From assembly GCA_026119855.1 (NCBI GenBank), contig JAOWBW010000112.1, forward strand, positions 620,001 through 684,000: a stretch of 64,000 bases of DNA, given 5' to 3'. The position numbers were made by a program, and so were the translations under genes. Source of the stretch: Campanula takesimana. Its lineage: Eukaryota; Streptophyta; Magnoliopsida; Asterales; Campanulaceae. Below, in pieces: positions 21,474 through 34,159 of this stretch. The notes under the pieces are model-generated. The model had not been told where the DNA came from. It searched no databases and worked only from the letters and a program-made list of their open reading frames with translations. The number at the start of each line of letters is the position of its first letter. The first letter of the stretch is position 1.

Positions 21474-24400
21474 CTAGGCCCAATCTCCCATGTATCTAAT
21501 ACCCATGGACCTAACATGACCATCATGTTTAGCTTGTGGAAGTCCCTTTGTTAGCGGGTCCGCAACATTGTCATCAGTAGGTACTCTGCATATATTTACG
21601 TCTCCCCTATCAACGATCTCTCGAATGATATGAAAACGCCTAAGTATGTGTTTGGATTTCTGATGTGCTCTTGGTTCCTTTGCTTGAGCAATAGCACCAT
21701 TATTATCACAATAAAGGTCTATTGGATTAGCAATACTAGGAACCACTTCAAGTTCAGTTATGAACTTCTTAATCCAAACAGCTTCCTTTGCAGCATCCGA
21801 TGCAGCAATATACTCAGCTTCTGTTGTAGAATCAGCGGTTGTACTTTGCTTGGAACTCTTCCAGCTTACAGCTCCACCATTTAACATAAACACAAAACCC
21901 GATTGCGATCGACTATCGTCTTTGTCAGTTTGGAAGCTTGCATCCGTGTAAGCATTTACAACGAGATCATCTTCCATTCCTCCATAGACCAAAAACGAGT
22001 CTTTAGTTCTTCTCAAGTACTTAAGAATCGCTTTTACAGCTATCCAGTGATTTTCGCCAGGGTCGGATTGGTATCTACTTGTCATGCTCAAAGCATAAGA
22101 CACATCCGGCCTAGTACAAATCATGACATACATGATGGACCCAATTGCCGAAGCATATGGAACATCATTCATTTTCTCACGCTCATCTTTTGTCTTAGGA
22201 CATTGAGTCTTGCTTAGAGAAACTCCATGTAACACGGGCAAGATGCCTCTCTTAGAATTTTCCATACGGAATCTTCTAATGACCTTGTCAATGTATGTAC
22301 TTTGGCTTAAACCAAGTAGCCTCCTTGATCTATCTCTATAAATCTTAATGCCAAGTATATATGCGGCTTCACCCATATCTTTCATTGCGAAGCACTTTCC
22401 TAACCATGTCTTCACAGACTGAAGTGTAGGAATGTCGTTTCCAATGAGCAATATGTCATCCACGTATAAAATGAGGAATAGCACTATGCTCCCACTAATC
22501 TTCTTGTATACACAAGGCTCATCTTCGTTCTTTATGAAACCAAACTCTTTGACCGATTCATCAAAACGGAGATTCCAACTCCTTGAAGCTTGCTTTAACC
22601 CATAGATGGATCTTTGCAATTTGCATACCTTAGAATCTTGTTCAAAACCTTCTGGTTGTGTCATATACACATCCTCTTGGAGTTTTCCATTCAGGAAAGC
22701 GGTTTTGACGTCCATCTGCCATATTTCATAGTCATGATATGCGGCAATGGCAAGCAAAATTCTTATAGACTTGATCATTGCTACGGGTGAAAAGGTCTCA
22801 TCATAGTCAATACCATGAACTTGCCTATAACCCTTCGCTACAAGCCTAGCTTTGTAAGTATGCACCTTCCCATCCATGTCAGTCTTCTTCTTGAAGACCC
22901 ATTTGCATCCTATGGTTTTTACACCTTCGGGCGCATCAATCAAATTACAAACTTGATTGTCTTGCATGGATTGCAATTCGGATTCCATGGCTCCAAGCCA
23001 CTTGTCCGAATCAGGAGAAGACATCGCCTCTTGGTAGGTTGACAGTTCATCATTCTCAATGATTTTTACCTCATTACTATCCGTTACGAGAAATCCATAT
23101 CTCTCGGGCTCGGATCGTAACCTACTAGATCTGCGAGATGCTTGTGTATTTTGAACAGGTTCCACAACTCCTTGTGGTTCTTGTTCTTGTTCCACTATTG
23201 GTTCAATGTTATTTTCTGGGTCTCGAATTTCTTCAAGATTTATTTTACTCTCACTGATTTCTTTGGAGAGAAACTCTTTCTCTAGAAAGACACCAGTTCG
23301 GGCAACAAACACTTTGTTGTCCTCTCGGTTGTAAAAGTAATATCCTTAAGTTTCCTTAGGATATCCCACGAAAATACATTTATCAGATTTGTGTGCTAGT
23401 TTGTCAGAGATAAGTCTCTTGACATAAACTTCGCAACCCCAAATCCTCATGAAAGATAAACTAAGTTTCTTTCCACTCCACATCTCATATGGAGTCTTTG
23501 GAACCGATTTAGTTGGAACTTGATTTAGTGTGAAAGCAGCGGTTTCTAGGGCGTAACCCCAAAAGGATATTGGAAGATCAACTTGACTCATCATTGATCG
23601 AACCATGTCTAACAAAGTCCGATTTCTCCTCTCAGACACACCATTCCATTGTGGTGTTCCGGGCGGAGTCAATTGTGAAACTATTCCACAATTCTTTAGA
23701 TGATCGTCAAATTCTTGACTTAAGTATTCACCACCTCGATCTGATCGAAGTGCCTTTATACTTTTGCCAAGTTGTTTTTCTACTTCATTTTGAAATATTC
23801 TAAATATCTCAAATGCTTCACTTTTATGTTTCATTAGGTAAACATACCCAAATCTACTATAATCATCAGTGAAGGTTATGAAGTATTGAAATCCTCCCCT
23901 AGCATTGCTACTTAATGGTCCGCATACATCGGAATGTATCAACCCCAATAAGTCGCTTGCCCTTTCACCCAACTTGGTAAAAGGTGTCTTAGTCATTTTT
24001 CCAAGAAGACACGACTCACAAGTGTCATATGACTCTAAGTCACATGAACCCAAAAGTCCGTCCCCATGGAGTTTTGAGATACGCTTCTCATTAATATGAA
24101 CAAGACGGCAATACCACAAATTAGTATGATTTATATCATTAGGTTTAGATTTATTATTTACATGATAGACATTATTTTCATTCTTGACATCCAAGATATA
24201 AAGGCAATTAAATGAATTAGCAATACCATAAAGCACATCATTTAAATAAATAGAAAATTTCTTATTCTCAATAAGAAACTTAAAACCTTTATTATCCAAA
24301 CAAGAAATTGAAATAATATTTCTGCTTAAATCTGGAACATAATAACAATTGTTCAAAACAAGAATTAATCCGGAAGGTAAAGTGACTTCATAAGTCCCTA

Positions 24401-25430
24401 CGGCTAATACAGCAACTCTTGCTCCATTTCCCACACGTAGATCTACTTCACCTTCTTTAAGCAGTCTCCTATTCTTTAGTCCCTGCACATTTAGACAAAT
24501 GTGAGAACCACATCCGGTATCCAATACCCAAGAATCAGTGGTAGAAAGGAGAATATCTATCATATAGATACCTGAAGTTGACGCAGCCTTGCTGCTCTTC
24601 TTCTTCTTTTGCTCTTCCAAGAAAGCCTTGCAATTACGTTTCCAATGACCAATTTCTTGACAATGGAAATAGATTGCATCCTTTTGTGAATCGGGTTTTG
24701 CCTCAGAAGCCTTGACAACCTTTGCCTTGCTTATCTTGGGTTTGACAACTTTTGCCTTACCCTTGCCTTTGGCACCAGGCTTCTTCCCATCATGAACCAA
24801 GAGCACGGGAGAACCTTTCTCCACAATTTTCATCTCTGCAGTTTTGAGCATCCCATGCAACTCAGAGAGATTCTTATCCATTCCATGCATGTTATAATTC
24901 ATTACAAACTGATTATAACTTTTAGGCAATGAATTAAGAATGAGATCCGTGGCTAGCTCCAATGGGATTGGATAGCCAAGTTTCTCAAGGTGCTCTACAT
25001 AACCTTTCATTTTAAGAAAGTGAGGACTCACTTGTTGCCCTTCATTCATTTTACTAGTAGTGAATGCAACAATGGTCTTGTACCTCTCTTGCCTAGCTTG
25101 CTCTTGAAACATGGTCCTCAACTCCACGCCTATCTCATAGGCTTCCAAATGTTCCAAACTTTGTTGGAGTTTTGAGCACATAGCAGCAAGCATGAGACAA
25201 CTTACATCTCTAGAATCATTACGATGTTTCTTGTAATTGTCTCTTTCTACCCTAGGGGCAGTAGGCGGTGTTTCAGCGGGGAGAGGCCCATCGAGAATGT
25301 ACAACTTATCTTCTTGCCTAAGAACGATTCTTATGCTTCAGATCCAATCCATAAAGTTAGTACCATTCTCTTCGAGCTTATCCTTCTCAAGGATCGATCG
25401 CAACGACATTGATTGAGTGTTATTAGTCAT
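21474..25430 (-). pseudogene. Copia gag-pol polyprotein with two nonsense codons
   Basis: One continuous frame of 1319 codons starts at ATG 25430 (MTNNTQSMSLRSILEKDKLE) and ends MGIRYMGDWA. Order: gag; zinc knuckle FHCQEIGHWKRNC whose first Cys has become Tyr; protease DTGCGSH; integrase with LWYCRLVH, where the usual LWH and LGH residues are changed, and catalytic TDDYSRFGYVYLM and WNGVSERRNR; reverse transcriptase with YVDDILLIG; RNase H with YTDASF and TTEAEYIA. Stops lie at 25338-25340 (TGA, where related gags have Arg, fitting CGA to TGA deamination) and 23346-23348 (TAA). No frameshift was found, so decay has only begun. Confidence 0.95.
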
Positions 25431-26529
25431 TATCTACAAATATGCAAAAATTTCCAAAATTTAATAAGTACCGATTTTCATTAAAGAGACAAATAATGTA
25501 TTTTTCAAACAAAATACTCCCACTAAATTATATAACCTTCATATACATCCAATGTATAATATAATTTAAATGGGTTAAGATCCAACTTTAATTTAATTTC
25601 AAGTCCGCTAAGGCGGATTACACAAAATCAAATTAATTAGGTAGACAACTCTTGTCAATCATATCTCATATGACTCTTAGTTCCTTTTATGAGATTCTTT
25701 AAGAAATCAAATTTCAAAAAGCATGTTAAACCTCATCTTTGCCTAGGCCCAAAACTGTTTTGACGCCCAATTAAGTCTAACCATTTTAAACGCATAGTTA
25801 ATGTGTCCCGCTAGGGCGTGCCCACATTATCTATCTTGCTCATACATAAATAAATTTAATGCATCTCACTAGGGCGAATATACATTAAAATCACCCATGT
25901 AATAACAAGTGTTTTAATCATGGCATGGCAATAAGAGACTTAATACTTTCTTTGAAGGTTCATCACATATAGCATATAACACATTTATGAGCACATAATA
26001 TAAACATGTTACACATCAAGTTTAGCCACTAAATTAATCTCCATTAATTTAAGCATGATATTTATGTGTCATTAATTTCTCTATAATTATGAGGATGAGA
26101 CTATTTCAACTTCGGTCATTATCTCCAAATCAAGACAACAAGAAGTGCGGTCGAACTAAGCCATTAGGCAACAACAATCCCGCACTAATTCAAGAGACTA
26201 AGAAAGTAGTCCATGTGGCCGAAACTAAGCAATAGATGGTCTCGATGAACGTAGGCCAATTGCATTCACAATTCCACATGGATCTCCAATCATCGAATCA
26301 AGAACTTTGTTTCTCAATTATAGCAATTATGAACTCTTCATAATTCTAACTTCGTTTTATCTTTGAAACTTTGATTGCGATCAATTTTGGGAAACACAAT
26401 CTCGATGAACGCAGATTAGCCATCCAAAACTTGAACCAATCTAGGAATCACAAGACTAAAACAAATAGGAAAATCAAACCCCAAAATCCATACACAAACC
26501 AACTACCCAAAACCCATTCCAGATCAGCA

Positions 26530-26760
26530 AGTCTGGACTGGTTCTGTTACTGGTTCTGTTGAATCTTTCGAAAAATTCCAGATTCTGGTTTTCAACCAAA
26601 ATCAGACTTTCTGATCACCTTGTGCGGCCGCCCAAAAATCCTTGTGCGGTCGCCCAAAACTGTGCGGCCGCCCAAGGAGTTTTGTGCGGTCGCCCAGTGC
26701 CATCAGAATGTGCAGAATTTTTAAAGTTCGAAAATTTTGTCTCAAAATCGTTTTTCCCCG
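26530..26760 (-). repeat. Leader segment with four GCGGYCGC motifs
   Basis: Between primer site and gag, four copies of GTGCGG(C/T)CGCCCA lie at about 26622-26700. They are separated by 15-20 bp and embedded in AT-rich sequence. They match the motifs in the LTRs of the same element. Confidence 0.8.
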
Positions 26761-27001
26761 ATTATTAAAACTTTGATCCAATCAAAAATTAATAATCAAC
26801 AATTCTGAATCCACCATAATTTATTTATTGCGATTGAATCGTGCGATTAAAGTTGCAAAACAATAAACCACATAAAATCACATAACACATAAACAACATA
26901 TATTCCAATATTCAAATCATGCAAGGCACATAAACAATTTATATACACATAACATGATCCAAGTATTGAATTAATCAACATGAACGGGGCTCTGATACCA
27001 C

Positions 27002-28493
27002 TGTTGGGTTTCGTAGATACATGCGCAGCGGAATTTAGCATTTAAAATTTTGAAACCCAAAGCCATGGATCCGTTCATATGATTAAATCAAATACAACAT
27101 AAGAATAAAGGAATAAACTAACCCTTGATGGCTATCAAATTCTCTTGGTCTTTGGTGGAGGTTTGAAGACTTGATCACGATCACAAAGCTTGAACACGAA
27201 CTTTGAAGATGATGATTTTCACCCTCTAGCGGTATCCACACTTCGAACGAATATCAAAGGAGCTTCTTTGATCTTGGTTGCTAGACCAAATTGTGAAACA
27301 CTTTTTCACAATCAAAAGAACTATATGGAATTTATTTTGTGTTTTATTTTGTTCTTCAACCAAGAATGTCTTGGAACAAAATAAACCCTCTCTCAAACTC
27401 TTTGAGACTCACAAAATCATTAGCTTAGAGTGCTGGCCGAATTTGGTCTTTTATACACAAGTATGACCTATTCCAAATAGGAAACTTGTGTCAAAATCTG
27501 TCCAAAATTCGTTTCCTAATCAAATTAGGAATCTGCCACCCGACAGTACTGTGCGGCCGCCCAGAATGCACTGTGCGGTCGCACAACTATCTGAAACAAA
27601 ACTGGTACAAAAATGGGCTAAGTGTGCGGCCGCCCAGTCTATACTGTGCGGTCGCCCACTTTCCAGAAAGTCCAGAATTTCCAAAATTCCAATGTAGTCC
27701 TTTTAAATATTCGTTCTATTGTGTGTGACCCTCTAGGATTATACTAAGTTGGCAATGGGTTCAAACATGAAACCATAAGATATGATTAGGTTCTAGCAAA
27801 CCGTCATACCTACCCAATTAGTATAACTAGATACAAGTTCGCATTCCTCTTAGAATATGTCATAATCCCTTTGTCTACGACGTCATTGAACACAAGTCAT
27901 GGTCAACAAGTCAACTTGTTTTGTTCAATACTTTCTCGATTCCGAATATGTTGATAATCCAAATGACATTGATCCAATCAATTCATTTGAGTCCGGCCGA
28001 ACATTTCATCAACATCATTCCTACGAGATGCCCAAGCTTGACATCTCTCCGAGGAGGGACAAATCCATTTAGCTTATTATTCTTCCCTACGTGAATCCGA
28101 TTATGCCAATCATACCCTTTATAACTACTCGGTTAAAAGTAGCGTTTGAATATGTCAAACATAATGTTCATCAAGTGGAAGACTACAATAACTTCATGTC
28201 TAAGGATTCAAATGACATAACTAATATGAGATATATGTATGACATAGACCATGACATAAATCTCATAAAGCGGGTCATGTCCAGTACCTTGTTCCGAACA
28301 AGTACCCATAAATCTAACATGATCATCCCATGATCATTTAGCCTTTATACTAGTGCTTAACAAGTACTAGGGACGGAGATTATTATAAGTAAACATGAAC
28401 AACAATAATAATCAAAACATCTCTTTATTGATATGAAATAAAAGATAACAATTACAACGTTTATTAAACGTGCCTAGGGCACCACTACCAACA
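27002..28493 (-). repeat. 5' LTR of the 8.5-kb Copia
   Basis: A 1492-bp LTR with four TGTGCGG(C/T)CGC motifs at about 27549-27657. The 22-bp excess over the 3' LTR corresponds to one motif unit (about 27550-27572). Confidence 0.95.
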
Positions 28494-29013
28494 ACAATAT
28501 GTTGACTCAAATTACTACTATCCCAAAATCTCATAGAACTGTTGCGGCTGCCGATGTGTTTAAGTTCTGTTCTTGGAAATAACAATGATTTAGGTTTCCG
28601 ATCGGGACGAGATGGTGTTTGAGATAACTCTTTCTCTGCTCTCTTGTACAAGCTTGAAAATTGTTTTATTAATGGAGTTGCCTGCAATATATGGGTGAAA
28701 ATTCCAGAATGTCTTCCTCATTTAGCATTCAAGGCTTTATTCCAATATTGCTTGAACCTCCATTCTCTTCAATCTATAACTTTCATCATTAGGTTTTTTA
28801 TGAAGCGGATCAAGAAATATGCGAGGGTTGAAAGAAGCAATAGAGAAATAAAATTCGGCACTTATGATCTGAACTGCAAATTGATGAACATGAGTTGAAA
28901 TGACCATTATGGTACTCTTGATTGCTTAGCTTTTCTCTAAAATGAAGGGTATTTTTGTCAAGTAAAAAGGGGCCACTTGTTAGGATGACCTTTAAGAGGG
29001 TATCCTAGCAACT

Positions 29014-29063
<50 letters not shown>

Positions 29064-29066
<3 letters not shown>

Positions 29067-30428
29067 GGTGCTCAAATGAGAACCTAAATATTGTTGTAAA
29101 TAATTTCACAAGAAAGAACAAATTACAGAATAAATTAAACTGAAATAATAAACAAGATAAAACAAACAAACAAACTGTAAAAATAAAACTGGACAAAATT
29201 TTGTTGATGTCCCGAGGCGTGTGTTTAACACACTGTCCTTAAGACTTATTCGCCCCCTCACCGTTAGTGCTTGAGGATATTCTTGGACGCTAGTCTCCCA
29301 GGATTACTCGGACTGACCGGATGCTTCCCAGCACTATGAGACTCCGGCGAATTGAGGTTGTGCCTGGACAATATCACCAATGCAATGCAATGCAGGAGGC
29401 CAATGGAGGAATGATCAAAATGCAACAAAAAGAGACTGTAAGGAACTATTGGAAAATCTGTGTGTATTTCGAAATTGTACTTCTTCAACTGGTCTATTTA
29501 ATACTCTTAATATACTGTTCCAAGGACTGTTCAAGAATTAATTAAAAAGGATAAAGCCTAATCCTTAGTTAATTAATCCTAATGAGATAAGGGATGGCTG
29601 TTCAGTTTGTATTCAGATCAGATGATGGATGAATCTGTTTCTAAGTTTTCTAGGCAAATTTTGACTGTAAGAGTAAAAAAAATATAGCAAAAGGTGAGCT
29701 CGCACGGACAAGTCAAATCGGTGCTACATTCGTGTCCGCAGGACGCGCGCACACATGAGTTCGTACCTCGCAAGCCAAATTGGGTCCATAATTTGCACCC
29801 CCCCTGCGCGCGCGAGAGAGCCTCTATGCCATACAAGCTTGAACACTACTAAAGTGCCCAAGCCTTTATACAAGCTTCCTTTTACTTTTATTTCCAATGT
29901 GGGATAATGCCAATACCCCCACTTCAACCCACCAACTTTAAGCCTTTGTAACTCATTCATCCCAACACCAAATTGAACAAATGAATACATTATCTCAATG
30001 TCCTCATGGAGTAGAACATAAACCCATAAACAACTTTGTTATTCGACAAATTATTTAATACACAAAATTAAGGAAAATACTCATTTCCTTCACATTTTTT
30101 CCAACAAATATCATGAAAACCAATCATCACCATTAGATTAGAAAAAAAAATCAAGGGTCCATATGTTAGATACAATTGATACACTTAGATACATTACAAA
30201 AAATTCGATATTACACTTAGATACAATAGGTTAATAAGTATTGTATCTAAGTGTTGCAGTTGGATACACTATGTTAAAAATTAATGTATCCAATTGTTTT
30301 TCGAAAATGAACTAATGTATCCAAGTGTATCCAATGTATCTAACATCTGGACCCTTGATTTTTTTTTCTAATCTAATGGTTATGATTGGTTCTCACGGTT
30401 CTCATATAAAATAGTTCTCACAGGAGCG

Positions 30429-30429
<1 letters not shown>
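29064..30429 (+). repeat. Micron-like repeat, copy 2, split by a solo LTR
   Basis: The left part (29064-29091) starts GTAGGTGCTCAAATGAGAACC and the rest resumes at 30112. The two parts are separated by the solo LTR at 29092-30106. TA tracts flank it at 29017-29063 and 30430-30470. It is in opposite orientation to copy 1 at 11770. Confidence 0.8.
29092..30106. mobile_element. Solo LTR of about 1.0 kb
   Basis: Begins TGTTGTAAATAATTTC and ends TTTTTTCCAACA. It is flanked by the perfect duplication AATAT (29087-29091 and 30107-30111) and interrupts a micron-like repeat. No coding capacity. The sense strand is unclear. Confidence 0.85.
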
Positions 30430-30471
<42 letters not shown>

Positions 30472-30473
<2 letters not shown>

Positions 30474-32208
30474 TCAATCAACTTGTGATTTAGAATTTAA
30501 TAGAACAATATCACCATTACACCAAAAATAAAAACCTGGATTTATTGAACTTTTAAGTGAATGCACTGGAAAAATATTTGGTGAGTCTACGGAATCAGAG
30601 TTAACTAAGAAGTTGAAGATTTGAGTGGTCTTGTCGTGAGGCCAAACTACTTGAGGCCACAACACTATATTTGACATCTTTGGATAGGATCCTTAATTTT
30701 GCAATTGAATGTTTGCTAAAAGTGACATTTTGCAGGAACGTTGGAACAGAAGCATAATATATTGGTTCAAGGGTGGGCCAGCAGGGGTCATGAAGGAAAA
30801 ATATGTTTTATTAACCCCATAGATTATTTATCCATATCAAACGAAGGTGAGAGGTTTTTTCCTCTTAATATTTTTGAAAAAGTTTTTTTTCCTCTAACCT
30901 AAGTATTTGAAAGCCTTAAAAGAAGCTGGTTATGCTTATTTTTGTTCAAATGGATTTAGATTGTTTATATTATAATGTAAGAAAGAAAAACATCACTACC
31001 AGATTATACGAAAAAATGATATAAAATCCATATCCAGGAGAAGTACAATCAATAACATAAATATACGTTCAATTAAGATACAAAAGCTAACTAATTAATC
31101 CTTGATGTGCAGTTATAATTGGATGAGCTCAAGGGTTTGATTGTGATAATCATTGTCTCCATCATCAAGTGTGAAGCATTTTCCATATATGAATGATGAT
31201 CATAGAGAAAAATAATGCAGAAAGTTTCATTGGCAAAAAAAACCCAGGTATACTTTGAAAAACTTGTATTATTTTATACATTGCTATGGTAGTTAATACT
31301 ATATAAGATCAATGAGTTGTATATACTCTTACTAAAAACACTAAATGAATAAACATGAAATTTATAAATTAAAAAAAAAGATTAATAAACAAACTTGGGC
31401 CAGAATATAATTTTTTATTTACTTGTGCCAGAGCTGAAACATCATACTTGGACCAATTTTTTTTCTTTGGGTCCAAATGACTTTTGTTGAACAATAGTTT
31501 CTTTGGAAATTATTTGATACCAATCGAGATCACTCTAATTGCAGCCATGAAAGTTAGTTTGAAATGACATAACAAATATGGTTATTTAGTTTGCCGAATG
31601 AGAAAGGTGGGTATAGTTGCTTGTATACGTCCACCCTTTAAAAAAATGACGAAGAAAAAATAACTTATAGAACAAATGTAAAGCAAATACGTCCACCCTT
31701 TAAAAAAATGACGAAGAAAAAAAAACTTATAGAACAAATGTAAAGCAAGTTGTAGAAAAAAAATTAATTAGTTTCTTACCTCTTCATCTACAAGAACAAA
31801 ACAAAATATGGAGGCAGCTTCAAGGTGTTATTTGCTGGAATATACCACTTGCGTGCAACCCTTATTTCGACTGACCAATTTGATCTTACTTTTTTAGAGC
31901 ACTGAGAAGAGATGGAAATATACACGGTGATGCAATGAGGTGAGATCAAAACGTCAAAGAATGAAAGAAATGTTTCTTTTAAACAGCTACCCAACAACCT
32001 TTCATCTACCAAGAGTTGTTCAATTTTCTTGGTCTATATTTACTATTAGTTTTTATTCAAATTTTGTATTAATAAAGATGCTATGTTATTAAATATAGGT
32101 TTTAATTTAATTATGTATTAATCTGTTTTATTGAGTTGTAATATCTGTAACTTTCAAGGAATAGTTAATATGCAGCACTTCCCAATGAAGTGGTGCCCTT
32201 TCATTTTT
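30472..32208. other. Unassigned stretch
   Basis: No gene is recognised. The minus-strand open frame at 30474-30677 has ordinary-looking composition but no family I know. The stretch holds one tandem duplication (31625-31748). Confidence 0.4.
31625..31748. repeat. Two-copy tandem duplication, 62-bp unit
   Basis: Two near-identical units starting ATACGTCCACCC at 31625 and 31687. They differ by about two bases in an A-run. Confidence 0.9.
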
Positions 32209-32421
32209 CATTAAATGTATGTCTTGGTATTTGTAATATTTATTAAATGTTTGTAATAAATACTGTTATTTTCAATGCCTTATTTAACGGGTATGTTTAA
32301 TACAAAGACATACATTTAATGATGTTTTATCAAAAGTTGCTATTCATAGAAATAGGTTTTTAGCGCCAAATTGCCATATTTAGTAAGTGTGTTAAGTTCA
32401 CTTATGCCATTATATAGATAT
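32209..32421 (+). repeat. Direct repeat A, left copy (contains a small TIR)
   Basis: About 213 bp, repeated with very few changes at 33866-34077. Its first half is palindromic: CATTAAATGTATGTCTTGG is mirrored by its near-complement ending at about 32321, like a small MITE. Confidence 0.85.
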
Positions 32422-32454
32422 AGAAAAACGAAATGTTATGAATTTTTGTATTAT

Positions 32455-33865
32455 TGTAAGTACCCCAATCTGGCTTATTGTGCTTGAAATAATTAAATTA
32501 TAAAGTTTAGGGGTAATTTGGGAAATGTTTTGGTCATCCCAGAAGTTTGGGGACCTTCTGGGCATTTCTGGGAACATTCTTGAAAAGGGAGGGGCCTTTT
32601 GGTAATAAAATTGGACCTAAGACCCTACTTTAATCCCCACAAAGCCCAAAAGGACTTTGTGGGAATTTCCAAAAAATCCAAGGAAGCGGTCGCACCTACC
32701 AGGCGCGCTTCTTGAAGGCGTACACGAGCTTCTGGAAACGCGCCTGGTAGGCGCGCTTTCTCCATTGAGCCGACAACCCGCCAGCCTCACTCGCCTTGTC
32801 CCACGCGTGACAGCCACTCGCCAAACAACCTCCCACGTGTCTCTCTCTGATTGGTCCGTCGCCTCACCTTTGTCCCCTCGGCCTTCTAGAAGGTGCACCA
32901 ATGGTCGTTGTATCTTCCCAAATCTACCCAGATCTGATCTAAACCATTGAATCCTTCCCAACATTTACATCCGAAAATGCCCCATTTTGTGCATAAAAAT
33001 GATCCAATTTTAACCCAATTTGTGACCAAAAAAGGATCTAATTTGGGACCAAAGAATATCCTATTTTTGCTTAGCCCCTAAGCAACTCCCAAGGCCCCAA
33101 TCCCCCTATAAATAGAGAGCTCATCCTCTCTGATTAAGAAAAAAGAGAAAATTGTTCTCTCTACAAAATTGAGTGATTTGTCTTTGTGAAAGATGGTGAG
33201 CAAACCATGTTAAGTGAAATCTTAGAGTCCAATATCTCTAAGTGAGAAAAAGAAGCAAGCTTGGGTCAATCAATTAATGATTTACCCCAATCTTGCTTAA
33301 AGGTTGAATCTTTACTCTATTGTCATCTTCATCTTCATCTCCTTCTTTTTTCTTTTGTTGGAATATCATCTTTATTCATCTTTTACTTATAAAAATGTAG
33401 TCTTTATAAAGATATATGATTGGATCCAAATATTCTTATGATCCCAATGGTTTCATCTTACACTTTTATGGTGTAATAAAATGATGAACTAAGTGAAGAT
33501 GAGTATTTGTTATATTTATGTTATTTACTTTATGTCTTTAAATTTATGTCATTATAATTACTATGATATTACTAAAATGGAACGAAGCCTTGATCCATGG
33601 TGCCCTTCATGTTTTATGCATGATTGTGGGTTACAAACCAAGGATAATCTAAGGCTTGTTATGATTTATGCCTTTAAATTTATGTCATTTACATTTATGC
33701 AATTTATATTTATGTCATTTATACATTTAAGTCTTAATCTTTAATGTTTACTTCCATTTAAAAGTCTTCACTTCAAATCTTTTCTTGTTTTTCTTACTTG
33801 GATGATAAAGCCACAATCTTTATTCATCCAAGTAATGATTTGTCCAAGAAAAGCTTTTATTTATT
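32455..33865 (+). other. LTR-like segment between the direct repeats
   Basis: Starts TGTAAGTACCCC. It has a GC-rich motif block (ACCAGGCGCGCTT..., about 32697-32756) and a strong TATA box CTATAAATAGAGAG at 33106-33119. A leader-like sequence follows. This matches the U3-R layout of an LTR, but I could not find a matching end or target-site duplication. Confidence 0.45.
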
Positions 33866-34077
33866 AAATGTATGTCTTGGTATTTGTAATATTTATTAAA
33901 TGTTTGTAATAAATACTGTTATTTTCAATGCCTTATTTGATGGGTATGTTTAATACAAAGACATACATTTAATGATGTTTTATCAAAAGTTGCTATTCAT
34001 AAAAATAGGTTTTTGGCGCCAAATTGCCATGTTTAGTAAGTGTGTTAAGCTCACTTATGCCATTATATAGATATATA
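33866..34077 (+). repeat. Direct repeat A, right copy
   Basis: Matches 32209-32421, including the internal small inverted repeat and the shared tail TTATGCCATTATATAGATA. Confidence 0.85.
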
Positions 34078-34159
34078 TAGATTACAATGATCAAAATGAA
34101 ATGTGAAATTGTACATCTTCCATCCGAAAATAACAACCAATTTTGCTTTTAATATGTAC

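Larger units (their letters stand above)
19991..28493 (-). mobile_element. Full-length Copia retrotransposon, 8.5 kb
   Basis: Complete minus-strand element with the perfect duplication ACAAT (19986-19990 and 28494-28498). The 5' LTR is at 27002-28493, the primer site at 26989-27000, then a leader of about 1.5 kb and one gag-pol frame at 25430-21474. A polypurine tract (complement of ATCTCCCACTTG at 21460-21471) and the 3' LTR at 19991-21459 follow. The LTRs are nearly identical apart from a few substitutions and one missing repeat unit, so the insertion is recent. Two in-frame stops disable gag-pol. A solo LTR of the same family lies at 36514-37931. Confidence 0.96.
16705..29016. mobile_element. 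(TA)n-flanked TIR element with two nested retroelements
   Basis: Bases 16705-16774 and 28947-29016 form a terminal inverted repeat of about 70 bp with roughly three mismatches. It begins GGGAGTTGCTAGGATACCC, and each arm contains its own small hairpin. TA tracts abut both ends. Removing the nested elements at 16990-19940 and 19991-28493 leaves an original element of only about 850 bp. It has a CT-rich leader-like part but no protein I recognise. Because both ends sit in TA repeats it may use the same kind of target as the micron-like family. Confidence 0.8.

Noticed and set aside
33493..33744. Met/Phe-rich frame in the LTR-like segment
   Set aside because: It is caused by repeats of TTTATGTCATT-type words; no protein family and no plausible gene structure.
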